The notes beneath the pieces are model-generated. The model had not been told where the DNA came from, searched no databases, and worked only from the letters and a program-made list of their open reading frames with translations. The position numbers and the translations under genes were made by a program. Source: JAAYLC01 sp964636665 (lineage in GTDB: Bacteria; Bacteroidota; Bacteroidia; Flavobacteriales; Flavobacteriaceae). From it: a stretch of DNA of 25,027 nt. Shown in pieces: positions 15,219 to 22,496 of the stretch (the stretch's first letter is position 1; each line of letters begins with the position of its first letter). The DNA lies in assembly GCA_964636665.1 (NCBI GenBank), contig CAZWVT010000024.1, forward strand, positions 1 through 25,027. The letters are read 5' to 3'.

Positions 15219-16751
15219 ATGAAAAAGATATTCAAATATACCGTACTAATTCTTTTGGCAGGTTTGTATGGCTGTGAACCGGAATTTGAGAATTCAGTAA
15301 ATGACTCGGATTTTTATAGCAGCGGATCGGCAGATTTTTCACGCTATGTAGCTGTAGGGAATTCACTGACAGCCGGTTATACTGACGGCGCTCTTTATAT
15401 TGCCGCACAAGATTTTAGCTATCCTAATCTGATGGCGAGCAAATTTAATTTTGTTGGAGGTGGTGGATTTAACCAACCACTAATGAATGACAACACAGGA
15501 GGAATGATGCTGGGAGGAACACAAATCGTTCCAAATAGACTGGTGCTTTCTGTAGATTCTAACGGAAATCCTTCACCGGTTAGATTGGACGCAACTCCTA
15601 TTACTGATGCAGGAACAAAATTGGCCGGGTCTTTTCAGAATCTAGGAATTCCCGGTGCTAAGAGTTTTCATTTGGTAGCGCCCGGTTACGGAAATGTTTC
15701 AGGTGTACTGCAAGGAACTGCCAATCCTTATTTTGCGCGATTTTCAAGTTCTGAAAATACCACCGTAATTTCTGATGCCGCGAGTCAAAATCCTACTTTC
15801 TTTAGTCTCTGGATTGGGAATAATGATGTGTTGGGATATGCTACATCCGGAGGTTCAGGAGTTGATCAAACAGGAAATCTCGATCCTTCTACTTATGGTT
15901 CCAATGATATTACAGACCCCAATGTTTTTGCTGCGGTTTATAGTCAACAAATAGATGCGTTGATTGGGAGTGGTGCAAAAGGGGTGGTTTTTAATTTACC
16001 TGAAGTTACTGCAATTCCTTATTTTAATACAGTGCCAACGCGGGTAATTCCACTGGATGCCTCGACATCTGCTATGTTAAACAGTCAGTTTGATCCTTAT
16101 AATACCATGATTTTACCGGGACTTCAAGCTGCCGGAATTATAACTTCTGAGGAAGCTGAAATGAGAAAAATTAATTTCGTTGCAGGTCAGAATTTTCCTA
16201 TTATGACTGATGATGAATTAACAGATATCAGTAATATTCTGATGGGGCCACCTTTTAACCTGCCTGCAGAAACAGCCTTTTTGTTAGGTCAATTAAGACA
16301 AGTGAATGATGATGATTTGATTGTGTTGACAGCTTCTTCAATTATAGGAACCATTCCCGATTCAAGCAATCCGATGGGAATTGTTGGCGTATCGATTCCT
16401 CTTGAAGATCAATGGGTATTGACCAAAAAAGAACAAAACAGGGTAACGCAAGCGACCAATGCTTATAATACAACCATAAAAGCCTTAGCAAACTCGAAAG
16501 GACTTGCTTTTGTCGATGTGAATCAAGCTTTGCAACGAGTAGCCAATGAAGGAATACCGTTTGACGGAGGGATTTTGACAGCTCAATTTGTTACCGGAGG
16601 AACGTTTTCTTTAGACGGCGTACATCCGACTCCAAGAGGTTATGCTTACATTACCAATTTGGCAATCGATGCTGTCAATAACACTTATGATGCAACAATA
16701 CCAAAAGTAAATGTTGGTGATTATCCCAGTTTAACCCTACATAATAATTGA
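15219..16751 (+). CDS. SGNH/GDSL-family hydrolase lipoprotein
   Basis: A 510-residue predicted lipoprotein esterase or lipase. Residues 1-18 form a lipoprotein signal with lipobox LYGC, acylated at C19. The SGNH blocks can be seen: block I VAVGNSLTAG with S49 as nucleophile (GNSL in place of GDSL), block III SLWIGNNDVLG, and block V DGVHPTPRGYA with the catalytic Asp/His pair. The interval between blocks is long, with a large central insertion. It follows the FadL gene by 20 bases and a terminator lies just after it, so the pair forms a compact unit. A surface or periplasmic lipase feeding a fatty-acid channel is the natural reading; the substrate is not known. Confidence 0.9.
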   Translation: MKKIFKYTVLILLAGLYGCEPEFENSVNDSDFYSSGSADFSRYVAVGNSLTAGYTDGALYIAAQDFSYPNLMASKFNFVGGGGFNQPLMNDNTGGMMLGGTQIVPNRLVLSVDSNGNPSPVRLDATPITDAGTKLAGSFQNLGIPGAKSFHLVAPGYGNVSGVLQGTANPYFARFSSSENTTVISDAASQNPTFFSLWIGNNDVLGYATSGGSGVDQTGNLDPSTYGSNDITDPNVFAAVYSQQIDALIGSGAKGVVFNLPEVTAIPYFNTVPTRVIPLDASTSAMLNSQFDPYNTMILPGLQAAGIITSEEAEMRKINFVAGQNFPIMTDDELTDISNILMGPPFNLPAETAFLLGQLRQVNDDDLIVLTASSIIGTIPDSSNPMGIVGVSIPLEDQWVLTKKEQNRVTQATNAYNTTIKALANSKGLAFVDVNQALQRVANEGIPFDGGILTAQFVTGGTFSLDGVHPTPRGYAYITNLAIDAVNNTYDATIPKVNVGDYPSLTLHNN

Positions 16752-16760
16752 TAAACTAAA

Positions 16761-16792
16761 AGTCTCCGGTTCGTGCAATCGGAGACTCTTTT
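16761..16792 (+). terminator. Rho-independent terminator-like hairpin after the lipase gene
   Basis: Perfect 8 bp stem (AGTCTCCG at 16761-16768 with CGGAGACT at 16780-16787), 11-base loop, then CTTTT. It starts 9 bases after the lipase stop and its T run ends directly against the ATG at 16793 of the next frame. Confidence 0.7.
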
Positions 16793-16801
16793 ATGTATAG
16801 T

Positions 16802-17143
16802 ATGAAAGCAATTGTAAAACTTTTATTGACGACAATTGTCGTCATGTTTCTTGCGTATTTGTTGCCCGGAATATCCATAACCGGTTTTGGCTCGGCGCTT
16901 TTTGTGGCAGTAATTCTGGCATTGCTCCGATTTACTGTCAAACCTATTTTACTTATTCTGACATTGCCTATTACCATCCTGACCTTTGGATTGTTTATAT
17001 TGGTAATCAATGCGTTTATTATTTTATTGGCAAATTACTTTGTATCGGGGTTTACGGTAAATTCAATATGGTGGGCAATGTTGTTCAGTCTGTTGTTAAG
17101 CTTTTTTGAATCCTTGTTGTTTTCTGTGTTAAAAGAGGATTAA
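16802..17143 (+). CDS. Phage holin family / YvlD-like small membrane protein
   Basis: Small inner-membrane protein of 113 residues from the ATG at 16802 (116 from 16793). It has four hydrophobic helices: two near the N-terminus (LLLTTIVVMFLAYLLPGI, and ALFVAVILALLRF) and two in the second half (a long LTLPITILTFGLFILVINAF stretch, and WWAMLFSLLLSFFESLLF). The pattern GISITGFGSALFVAVILALLRFTVKP and LPITILTFGLF is typical of the 4-helix 'phage holin family' proteins related to YvlD. These are chromosomal and not evidence of a phage. The 16802 start is preferred because 16793 touches the terminator T run. No promoter was found upstream, so expression may depend on read-through. Confidence 0.88.
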   Translation: MKAIVKLLLTTIVVMFLAYLLPGISITGFGSALFVAVILALLRFTVKPILLILTLPITILTFGLFILVINAFIILLANYFVSGFTVNSIWWAMLFSLLLSFFESLLFSVLKED

Positions 17144-17169
17144 TACAAGATTATTAAGTTGCGCATAAT

Positions 17170-17200
17170 TTGTATTTTAGGATATAAAAAATTAATTTTG
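17170..17200 (+). promoter_or_regulatory. Promoter of tig
   Basis: TTG at 17170-17172 and TAATTTTG at 17193-17200 are separated by 20 bases, an exact match to the Bacteroidota TTG-N(17-23)-TAnnTTTG pattern. Transcription would start near 17207, leaving a leader of about 15 bases before the ATG at 17223. It is the best promoter in the window. Confidence 0.72.
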
Positions 17201-17222
17201 CACGCTTAATTCTCAAAGAAAA

Positions 17223-18557
17223 ATGAATATTACAAAAAGAGATGTTGACAACTTAAATGCTGTTTTAACTGTTGAAGTTGAAAAAGAAGATTACGCAGAT
17301 AAAGTAGAAAAAACATTAAAAGATTACCGAAAAAATGCCAACGTCCCCGGTTTCCGAAAAGGTCAAATCCCAATGGGGATGATAAAAAAACAATACGGCA
17401 AAGCTGTTTTGGTCGAAGAAGTAAATAAAGTCATTCAGGACGCAATTCAAAACTATCTTGCCGAAGAAAAATTAAACATTCTGGGGTATCCGATTCCTGC
17501 CAATGAAAATGAAATAGATTGGAACAAGGAAGATTTCTCCTTTGAGTTTAAACTGGGACTTTCACCTGAGTTTGATGTAAACCTTGAGGAAAAAGAAATT
17601 GTACGATACAAAATTACTGCCGACGAAGAAAGCATAGACAATCAGATTAAGCGTTTTCGTAAACAATACGGTAAAATTATTTCTCAAACAGAAATAAGCG
17701 AAGAAGCTGAAGTAACCGGAAATTTCACCAATGCCGATGATACAGAAGGACAGCCGGTAGTGGAAAATGAAGCTAATTTCAGCATGAGTGATGTGAAAGG
17801 AGAAGAACAACGCAAAATATTACTGAATGCTAAACATGGTGAGAAAGTTACTTTAAATACAAAAGGTTTTTTTGCTGATGAGCATTTAAATCAAGAATAT
17901 TTGGGAGTAAGCCACGATGAAGCTCACGGTTTAGATATCAATGTAAATTTTGAAATTAAAGAAATCGTTATTCGCGAATTGGCAGAAATGAATCAAGAGT
18001 TTTTCGATAAAATTTTCGGAGAAGACAAAGTTCATTCTGAAGAAGAAATGAGAGGGAAAATTAAAGAAAGCGCTGAATCACAATTTCAACAGCAAAGCGA
18101 TCAAAAACTGCTTGACGACGTAATTGAATCTTTAATTGAAAACACAAAATTCGAACTTCCTGAAGAGTTTCTTATCCAATGGTTAGGTCGTGCCGGAGAA
18201 CAACAACTTTCCGATGAAGAAGCTAAAGAAGAATACGAAAAAAATGAAAAGGGACTTCGGTATCAACTAATTGAAGGTAAATTAAGAGAAGAACACAACA
18301 TCAACATTGTGTTCGATGAAATTAAAGAGTATGCCAAATCTATGATGATTAGCCAAATGGCACAGTACGGAATTTTAAATCCGGATGAAAAAGAATTGGA
18401 AGGAATCTTGGCAAGAACTTTGTCTAACAGAGAAGAAGTAGAGCGATTGACAGAACAAGTAAAAACCAATAAACTTTTGCAATTGTTTAAAGATAAAGCT
18501 CTTCTAAAAACAAAAGAAATTACTTTTGATGAATTTGTAAAAGAAGCTTACGCTTAA
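17223..18557 (+). CDS. tig: Trigger factor, ribosome-associated chaperone
   Basis: Chaperone that binds the ribosome exit tunnel and shields nascent chains. The ribosome-binding N-domain (about 1-145) contains the signature GFRKGQIP at 43-50 and the RKNANVP lead. The middle region (about 150-245), where the FKBP-type PPIase lies in E. coli, is present but does not show the usual FKBP active-site segments. The C-terminal helical chaperone domain fills about 255-444 (NQEFFDKIFGEDKVHSEEEM, and FLIQWL). The length, 444 residues, is close to the family norm of about 430. It has its own promoter at 17170 and a terminator at 18583, and lies upstream of clpP-clpX, the classical arrangement for these genes. 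Confidence 0.93.
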   Translation: MNITKRDVDNLNAVLTVEVEKEDYADKVEKTLKDYRKNANVPGFRKGQIPMGMIKKQYGKAVLVEEVNKVIQDAIQNYLAEEKLNILGYPIPANENEIDWNKEDFSFEFKLGLSPEFDVNLEEKEIVRYKITADEESIDNQIKRFRKQYGKIISQTEISEEAEVTGNFTNADDTEGQPVVENEANFSMSDVKGEEQRKILLNAKHGEKVTLNTKGFFADEHLNQEYLGVSHDEAHGLDINVNFEIKEIVIRELAEMNQEFFDKIFGEDKVHSEEEMRGKIKESAESQFQQQSDQKLLDDVIESLIENTKFELPEEFLIQWLGRAGEQQLSDEEAKEEYEKNEKGLRYQLIEGKLREEHNINIVFDEIKEYAKSMMISQMAQYGILNPDEKELEGILARTLSNREEVERLTEQVKTNKLLQLFKDKALLKTKEITFDEFVKEAYA

Positions 18558-18582
18558 AAAAGTTAAAAATATAGTTATATTT

Positions 18583-18613
18583 AAGCGTCGGATAGTTACA
18601 TTCGACGCTTTTT
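18583..18613 (+). terminator. Rho-independent terminator after tig
   Basis: AAGCGTCG (18583-18590) pairs with CGACGCTT (18603-18610). Three further pairs extend the stem inward (GAT with ATT, one G-T wobble), giving an 11 bp stem with a 6-base loop. T residues continue to 18613. Confidence 0.78.
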
Positions 18614-18626
18614 AATTAAAATGAGA

Positions 18627-18634
18627 TATCTTTG
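18627..18634 (+). promoter_or_regulatory. Possible -7 box for clpP-clpX
   Basis: TATCTTTG is an exact TAnnTTTG match, 45-52 bases before the clpP ATG and just after the tig terminator. The -33 position would fall in the terminator stem and has no TTG. Confidence 0.42.
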
Positions 18635-18678
18635 AACATTGAGTTATCATAAATTATATTCACAATAGAAAAAATTAT

Positions 18679-19356
18679 ATGAACCATACAAAAGAATTTG
18701 AACGATTTGCAATAAAAGACCAAGGGATAAACCCGATGTATTACGATAAAATTATCACGAGTATGTATCCCGTAAATCTCACCCCGAATATTATCGAGGA
18801 AAGACAGATGAACGCTGTTGCGATGGATGTATTCTCCAGATTGATGATGGACAGAATCATTTTTCTCGGCACCGGAATCACGGATCAGGTGGCAAATATT
18901 GTTCAAGCCCAACTTTTATTTCTAACCAGTACCAATGCCTCTCAAGACATTCAAATTTTTATTAATTCTCCGGGAGGAAATGTTTATGCAGGTTTGGGAA
19001 TTTACGATACTATGCAATACGTAACACCGGACGTTGCAACTTTCTGTACAGGAATAGCAGCTTCAATGGCCGCCGTATTATTATGTGCAGGAACCAAAGG
19101 AAAAAGAAGCGGTCTGCCGCATTCGCGAGTAATGATTCACCAACCGTTGGGTGGAGCCCAAGGTCAGGCAAGCGATATTGAAATAACGGCAAGAGAAATT
19201 ATCTCTCTAAAAGAAGAATTGTATAATATCATTTCCAAACACAGTGGACAGCCTTATGAAAAAGTCTATGAAGACAGTGACAGAGATTATTGGATGAAGG
19301 CAGAGCAAGCAAGAGAATATGGAATGATTGATGAAGTATTGACGAAGTCAAAATAA
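18679..19356 (+). CDS. clpP: ATP-dependent Clp protease proteolytic subunit
   Basis: Serine protease that forms the 14-mer chamber and degrades proteins fed by ClpX. The catalytic triad is S129 (GIAASMAA), H154 (VMIHQP) and D203 (SDRDYWM). The spacings of 25 and 49 residues are identical to those of the E. coli enzyme (S97, H122, D171). Other marks are the FINSPGG oxyanion loop at 94-100 and LPHSRVMIHQPLGGAQGQ with the handle helix after it. At 225 residues it is slightly long because of an N-terminal extension of about 30 residues before the conserved core, which may be processed. It is followed by clpX after 19 bases. Confidence 0.96.
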   Translation: MNHTKEFERFAIKDQGINPMYYDKIITSMYPVNLTPNIIEERQMNAVAMDVFSRLMMDRIIFLGTGITDQVANIVQAQLLFLTSTNASQDIQIFINSPGGNVYAGLGIYDTMQYVTPDVATFCTGIAASMAAVLLCAGTKGKRSGLPHSRVMIHQPLGGAQGQASDIEITAREIISLKEELYNIISKHSGQPYEKVYEDSDRDYWMKAEQAREYGMIDEVLTKSK

Positions 19357-19375
19357 AATAAGAAAAAGAAAAAAT

Positions 19376-20611
19376 ATGTCGAAAGAAGATTTGGAATGCT
19401 CATTTTGCGGAAGGAAAAAAGGCGAAACGAACCTGTTGATTGCCGGTTTGGATGCGCACATTTGCGATCGTTGTATCGAACAAGCGCACGGTATTGTTAT
19501 AGAAGAAGCATTGCATAGTGGGGGTTCTCTACTTTCTGAAGAAGTGATGCTGAAAAAGCCGAAAGTGATTAAAGAGTTTTTAGATAAATATGTAATCGGA
19601 CAAGAATATACTAAAAAAGTCATGTCCGTTGCAGTTTATAATCACTATAAAAGATTGCTTCAGGCAAAAGGAGATGATGAAGTAGAAATACAAAAGAGCA
19701 ACATCATTATTGTAGGTCACACCGGAACGGGAAAGACATTGATTGCTAAAAGTATAGCGAAGATGTTGAACGTCCCGTTAGCAATTGTTGATGCAACTGT
19801 ATTGACCGAAGCCGGATATGTAGGGGAAGATGTAGAAGGCATATTGACAAGATTGCTTCAAGCTGCCGATTACAATTTAGAGAAAGCACAAAACGGAATT
19901 GTATTTATCGATGAAATTGATAAAATCGCCCGTAAAAGCGACAATCCTTCCATTACAAGAGATGTCAGTGGAGAAGGCGTACAGCAAGCTTTATTAAAAT
20001 TGTTGGAAGGAACTGTGGTGAATGTCCCGCCAAAAGGGGGAAGAAAACATCCGGATCAAAAGTTTATCGAGTTTAATACCGAAAATATTCTTTTTATTGC
20101 CGGGGGAGCCTTTGATGGAATTGAGCGGTTTATCTCAAAAAGGATGAATATTCAAACCATCGGATTTAAATCTGCTGCTGCCAAAGAAAATCAAATCGAT
20201 TCCGAGAATTTATTAAAATACATTATTCCAAAGGATTTGAAAGATTACGGATTAATTCCTGAAATCATCGGAAGGCTGCCGGTACTTACTTATATGAATC
20301 CGTTAGATAAGAATACCCTTCGGATGATTCTTACTGAACCTAAAAATGCAATTGTAAAACAGTACAAAAAGCTGTTTGAAATGGATGGAATCGAACTTCA
20401 TATAACTGACGGTTCCTTGGACTATATTGTAGATAAAGCATTGGAATATAACCTTGGAGCACGAGGACTGCGTTCGTTATGTGAAACAGTTTTGACAGAT
20501 GCAATGTATGAACTCCCGGGTACTGATACCAAGAAATTGGTGATAACTAAAGGAGATGTAGAGAAAAAATTAAATCAAGAAATGTTACATCAATTGAAAG
20601 CTGTTTCTTAA
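19376..20611 (+). CDS. clpX: ATP-dependent Clp protease ATP-binding subunit ClpX
   Basis: AAA+ unfoldase that recognises substrates and threads them into ClpP. The N-terminal zinc domain has four cysteines, C8/C11 (CSFCGRKK) and C30/C33 (CDRCIE). The AAA+ module has Walker A GHTGTGKT at 114-121 and Walker B IVFIDEID at 175-182. The pore loop GYVG lies at 147-150, the RKH loop at 223-225 and the ClpP-contact loop IGF at 262-264, so coupling to ClpP looks intact. The 411 residues are normal. It follows clpP by 19 bases. No clear terminator is seen in the 58 bases before the next gene. Confidence 0.97.
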   Translation: MSKEDLECSFCGRKKGETNLLIAGLDAHICDRCIEQAHGIVIEEALHSGGSLLSEEVMLKKPKVIKEFLDKYVIGQEYTKKVMSVAVYNHYKRLLQAKGDDEVEIQKSNIIIVGHTGTGKTLIAKSIAKMLNVPLAIVDATVLTEAGYVGEDVEGILTRLLQAADYNLEKAQNGIVFIDEIDKIARKSDNPSITRDVSGEGVQQALLKLLEGTVVNVPPKGGRKHPDQKFIEFNTENILFIAGGAFDGIERFISKRMNIQTIGFKSAAAKENQIDSENLLKYIIPKDLKDYGLIPEIIGRLPVLTYMNPLDKNTLRMILTEPKNAIVKQYKKLFEMDGIELHITDGSLDYIVDKALEYNLGARGLRSLCETVLTDAMYELPGTDTKKLVITKGDVEKKLNQEMLHQLKAVS

Positions 20612-20669
20612 AACTAAATCTACAGTAATAATTGATTTTTTATGTTTTCTTGAGAGTTAGTTTAAAAGC

Positions 20670-21572
20670 ATGAAAATTCAGACAGACCAAATTAATTTAG
20701 AAGATTTTGGAGTCTCGCATTACAGCCTTTTTATTAGACGTGAAGATAAAAATCAGCTTCATATTTCAGGAAATAAGTACAGAAAATTAAAATACAATCT
20801 TCAAAAAGCCAAACAATTCGGATTTGACCGATTGCTTACTTTCGGCGGTGCGTTTTCAAATCATCTCGCAGCAGTTGCGGCAGCTGGAAAGGAATACGGT
20901 TTTAAGACAGTTGGAATTGTCAGGGGAGAAGAATTGGCTTTAAAAGAAAAGCTGAATCCCACACTTGATTTTTGCAATAAAAACGGGATGAAATTGGTTT
21001 TTATATCGCGAGAAGCGTATAAGCAAAAAAACGAGAAACAATTTCACCAACACCTTGAGGATAATTACGGGAAATTTTATTTCCTTCCCGAAGGAGGAAC
21101 CAATGCTGAAGCGATAAAAGGATGTGCCGAAATTATTCGGGAAGAAGATGCATTTTATGATTACATTTGTGTTGCAGTCGGTACGGGCGGTACGATGGCA
21201 GGAATGATGTTGTCGGCTTTTCCAAATCAGAAGATTCAAGGTTTTTCAGTGCTGAAAGGAACGTTCCAAAAACAATTGATAGCTAATTACACAGGCACTA
21301 AAAAAATTTCTTTGACAGATGCATACGCTTTTGGAGGCTATGGTAAAATAGAAACGAGATTAGTACGTTTCATTAATGAGTTTAAAGAGAAGACCAATAT
21401 CTCTTTAGATCCCGTCTATACAGGAAAAATGATGTACGGTATAATAGACCTGATGCGAAAAGAGAACTATCCGTTAAATGCAAAAGTACTTGCTATTCAC
21501 ACGGGGGGATTGCAGGGAATTGAAGGAATGAATCAATTGTTGAACAAAAAAGGAATCGAATTAATTAATTAG
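20670..21572 (+). CDS. PLP-dependent 1-aminocyclopropane-1-carboxylate deaminase / D-cysteine desulfhydrase family enzyme
   Basis: Fold-type II pyridoxal-phosphate enzyme of the tryptophan synthase beta superfamily, 300 residues, cytoplasmic. The cofactor lysine is expected at K36 within SGNKYRKLKYN. FGGAFSNHLAAVA (58-70) contacts the substrate carboxylate, PEGGTN is at 140-145, and GTGGTMAG at 171-178 binds the PLP phosphate. The family includes ACC deaminase and D-cysteine desulfhydrase, and the residues that tell them apart are not decisive here. D-cysteine desulfhydrase-like or a broader D-amino acid lyase activity is as likely as ACC deaminase. Its stop lies 2 bases before the next start, so it is probably co-transcribed with the glucosaminidase gene. 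Confidence 0.9.
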   Translation: MKIQTDQINLEDFGVSHYSLFIRREDKNQLHISGNKYRKLKYNLQKAKQFGFDRLLTFGGAFSNHLAAVAAAGKEYGFKTVGIVRGEELALKEKLNPTLDFCNKNGMKLVFISREAYKQKNEKQFHQHLEDNYGKFYFLPEGGTNAEAIKGCAEIIREEDAFYDYICVAVGTGGTMAGMMLSAFPNQKIQGFSVLKGTFQKQLIANYTGTKKISLTDAYAFGGYGKIETRLVRFINEFKEKTNISLDPVYTGKMMYGIIDLMRKENYPLNAKVLAIHTGGLQGIEGMNQLLNKKGIELIN

Positions 21573-21574
21573 AT

Positions 21575-22432
21575 ATGCTCAAAAAATATTTCTGGGGGCT
21601 GCTGCTTATATTTCTCATAAATATAGGATGTGATTCCAAACGTCCAACTGTTTATAACAAACGAAAAGCTCCAAACGAACGAACCGTTCCTGCAAGACCG
21701 CCGGCAAACACTGATAGAACGCCCGTGATTGTTTCTGATGAGAATGAAACTCCCAAACCAATTCCTGCGGATATTCCATACAATGACAGGATACAGATGT
21801 ACATAGAGGAATACGCTGAAATTGCCAAATCTGAAATGGTACATTACGGAATTCCGGCAAGTATCAAACTGGCACAAGGAATTTTGGAAAGTGGAGCAGG
21901 AGTGGGAAATCTTGCTGCACGTTCAAACAATCATTTTGGAATCAAATGTCACACAGGTTGGGAGGGAGAACGCGTTTATCACGATGACGATGAAAAAGGA
22001 GAGTGTTTTAGAAAATACAATCATCCGAAATATTCGTATCGGGATCATTCATTGTTTTTGACCAATCGTTCGCGATATCGGGATTTGTTTTCCCTTCGTA
22101 AAGATGATTACAAGGGCTGGGCACGCGGATTGAGAAAAGCCGGATATGCTACGGATCCTCGTTATCCGGAAAAGCTTATAGGAATCATCGAACGTTACAA
22201 CCTTAATCAATACGATGATGAAGTATTGGGCAATAAAACGAGCAATAAATCAACCATAGCGACTACGCAACAACAAGAAATACAAACGCATACAGTTCAG
22301 CCCGGAGATACATTATACAGTATTTCCCGAAAATTTAATCTGACGGTGGAGACGTTAAAAAAATACAACGGACTGGTAGAAAATACAATCTCAGTTGGTC
22401 AAATATTGTATTTACAACCTGTAGAAAATTAA
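21575..22432 (+). CDS. Glucosaminidase-domain lipoprotein with LysM peptidoglycan-binding domain
   Basis: Predicted cell-wall hydrolase that cleaves N-acetylglucosaminyl linkages in peptidoglycan. The N-terminal hydrophobic segment (2-18) ends NIGC, giving a probable but non-ideal lipobox with C19. A Pro/Arg-rich linker covers about 22-68. The glucosaminidase domain at about 72-212 has the putative catalytic Glu at 105 (KLAQGILESGAGVGN), the core NHFGIKC and the closing GWARGLRKAGYATDPRYP. A Ser/Thr/Gln linker leads to one LysM domain at 238-281 (HTVQPGDTLYSISRKF). The 285 residues fit similar flavobacterial enzymes. It lies 2 bases after the PLP-enzyme gene and is followed by a strong terminator. 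Confidence 0.93.
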   Translation: MLKKYFWGLLLIFLINIGCDSKRPTVYNKRKAPNERTVPARPPANTDRTPVIVSDENETPKPIPADIPYNDRIQMYIEEYAEIAKSEMVHYGIPASIKLAQGILESGAGVGNLAARSNNHFGIKCHTGWEGERVYHDDDEKGECFRKYNHPKYSYRDHSLFLTNRSRYRDLFSLRKDDYKGWARGLRKAGYATDPRYPEKLIGIIERYNLNQYDDEVLGNKTSNKSTIATTQQQEIQTHTVQPGDTLYSISRKFNLTVETLKKYNGLVENTISVGQILYLQPVEN

Positions 22433-22453
22433 AACCTGATTGTTTTAGGCATA

Positions 22454-22494
22454 AAAAAACCCTTTCTCTGATAAAAATAGAGAAAGGGTTTTTT
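22454..22494. terminator. Bidirectional rho-independent terminator
   Basis: A 16 bp perfect inverted repeat: AAAAAACCCTTTCTCT at 22454-22469 pairs with AGAGAAAGGGTTTTTT at 22479-22494, with a 9-base loop. T runs on both strands let it serve the plus-strand glucosaminidase gene and the minus-strand RNase gene, whose stop is at 22497. Confidence 0.88.
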
Positions 22495-22496
22495 AA

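Noticed and set aside
16802..17143. Prophage remnant, suggested by the holin-like family name
   Set aside because: No endolysin, structural, integrase or attachment-site sequence nearby. The family is a common chromosomal four-helix membrane protein.
20611..20663. Inverted repeat AAACTAA / TTAGTTT between clpX and the PLP-enzyme gene
   Set aside because: Only 7 bp with a 39-base loop and no T run; expected by chance in AT-rich DNA.
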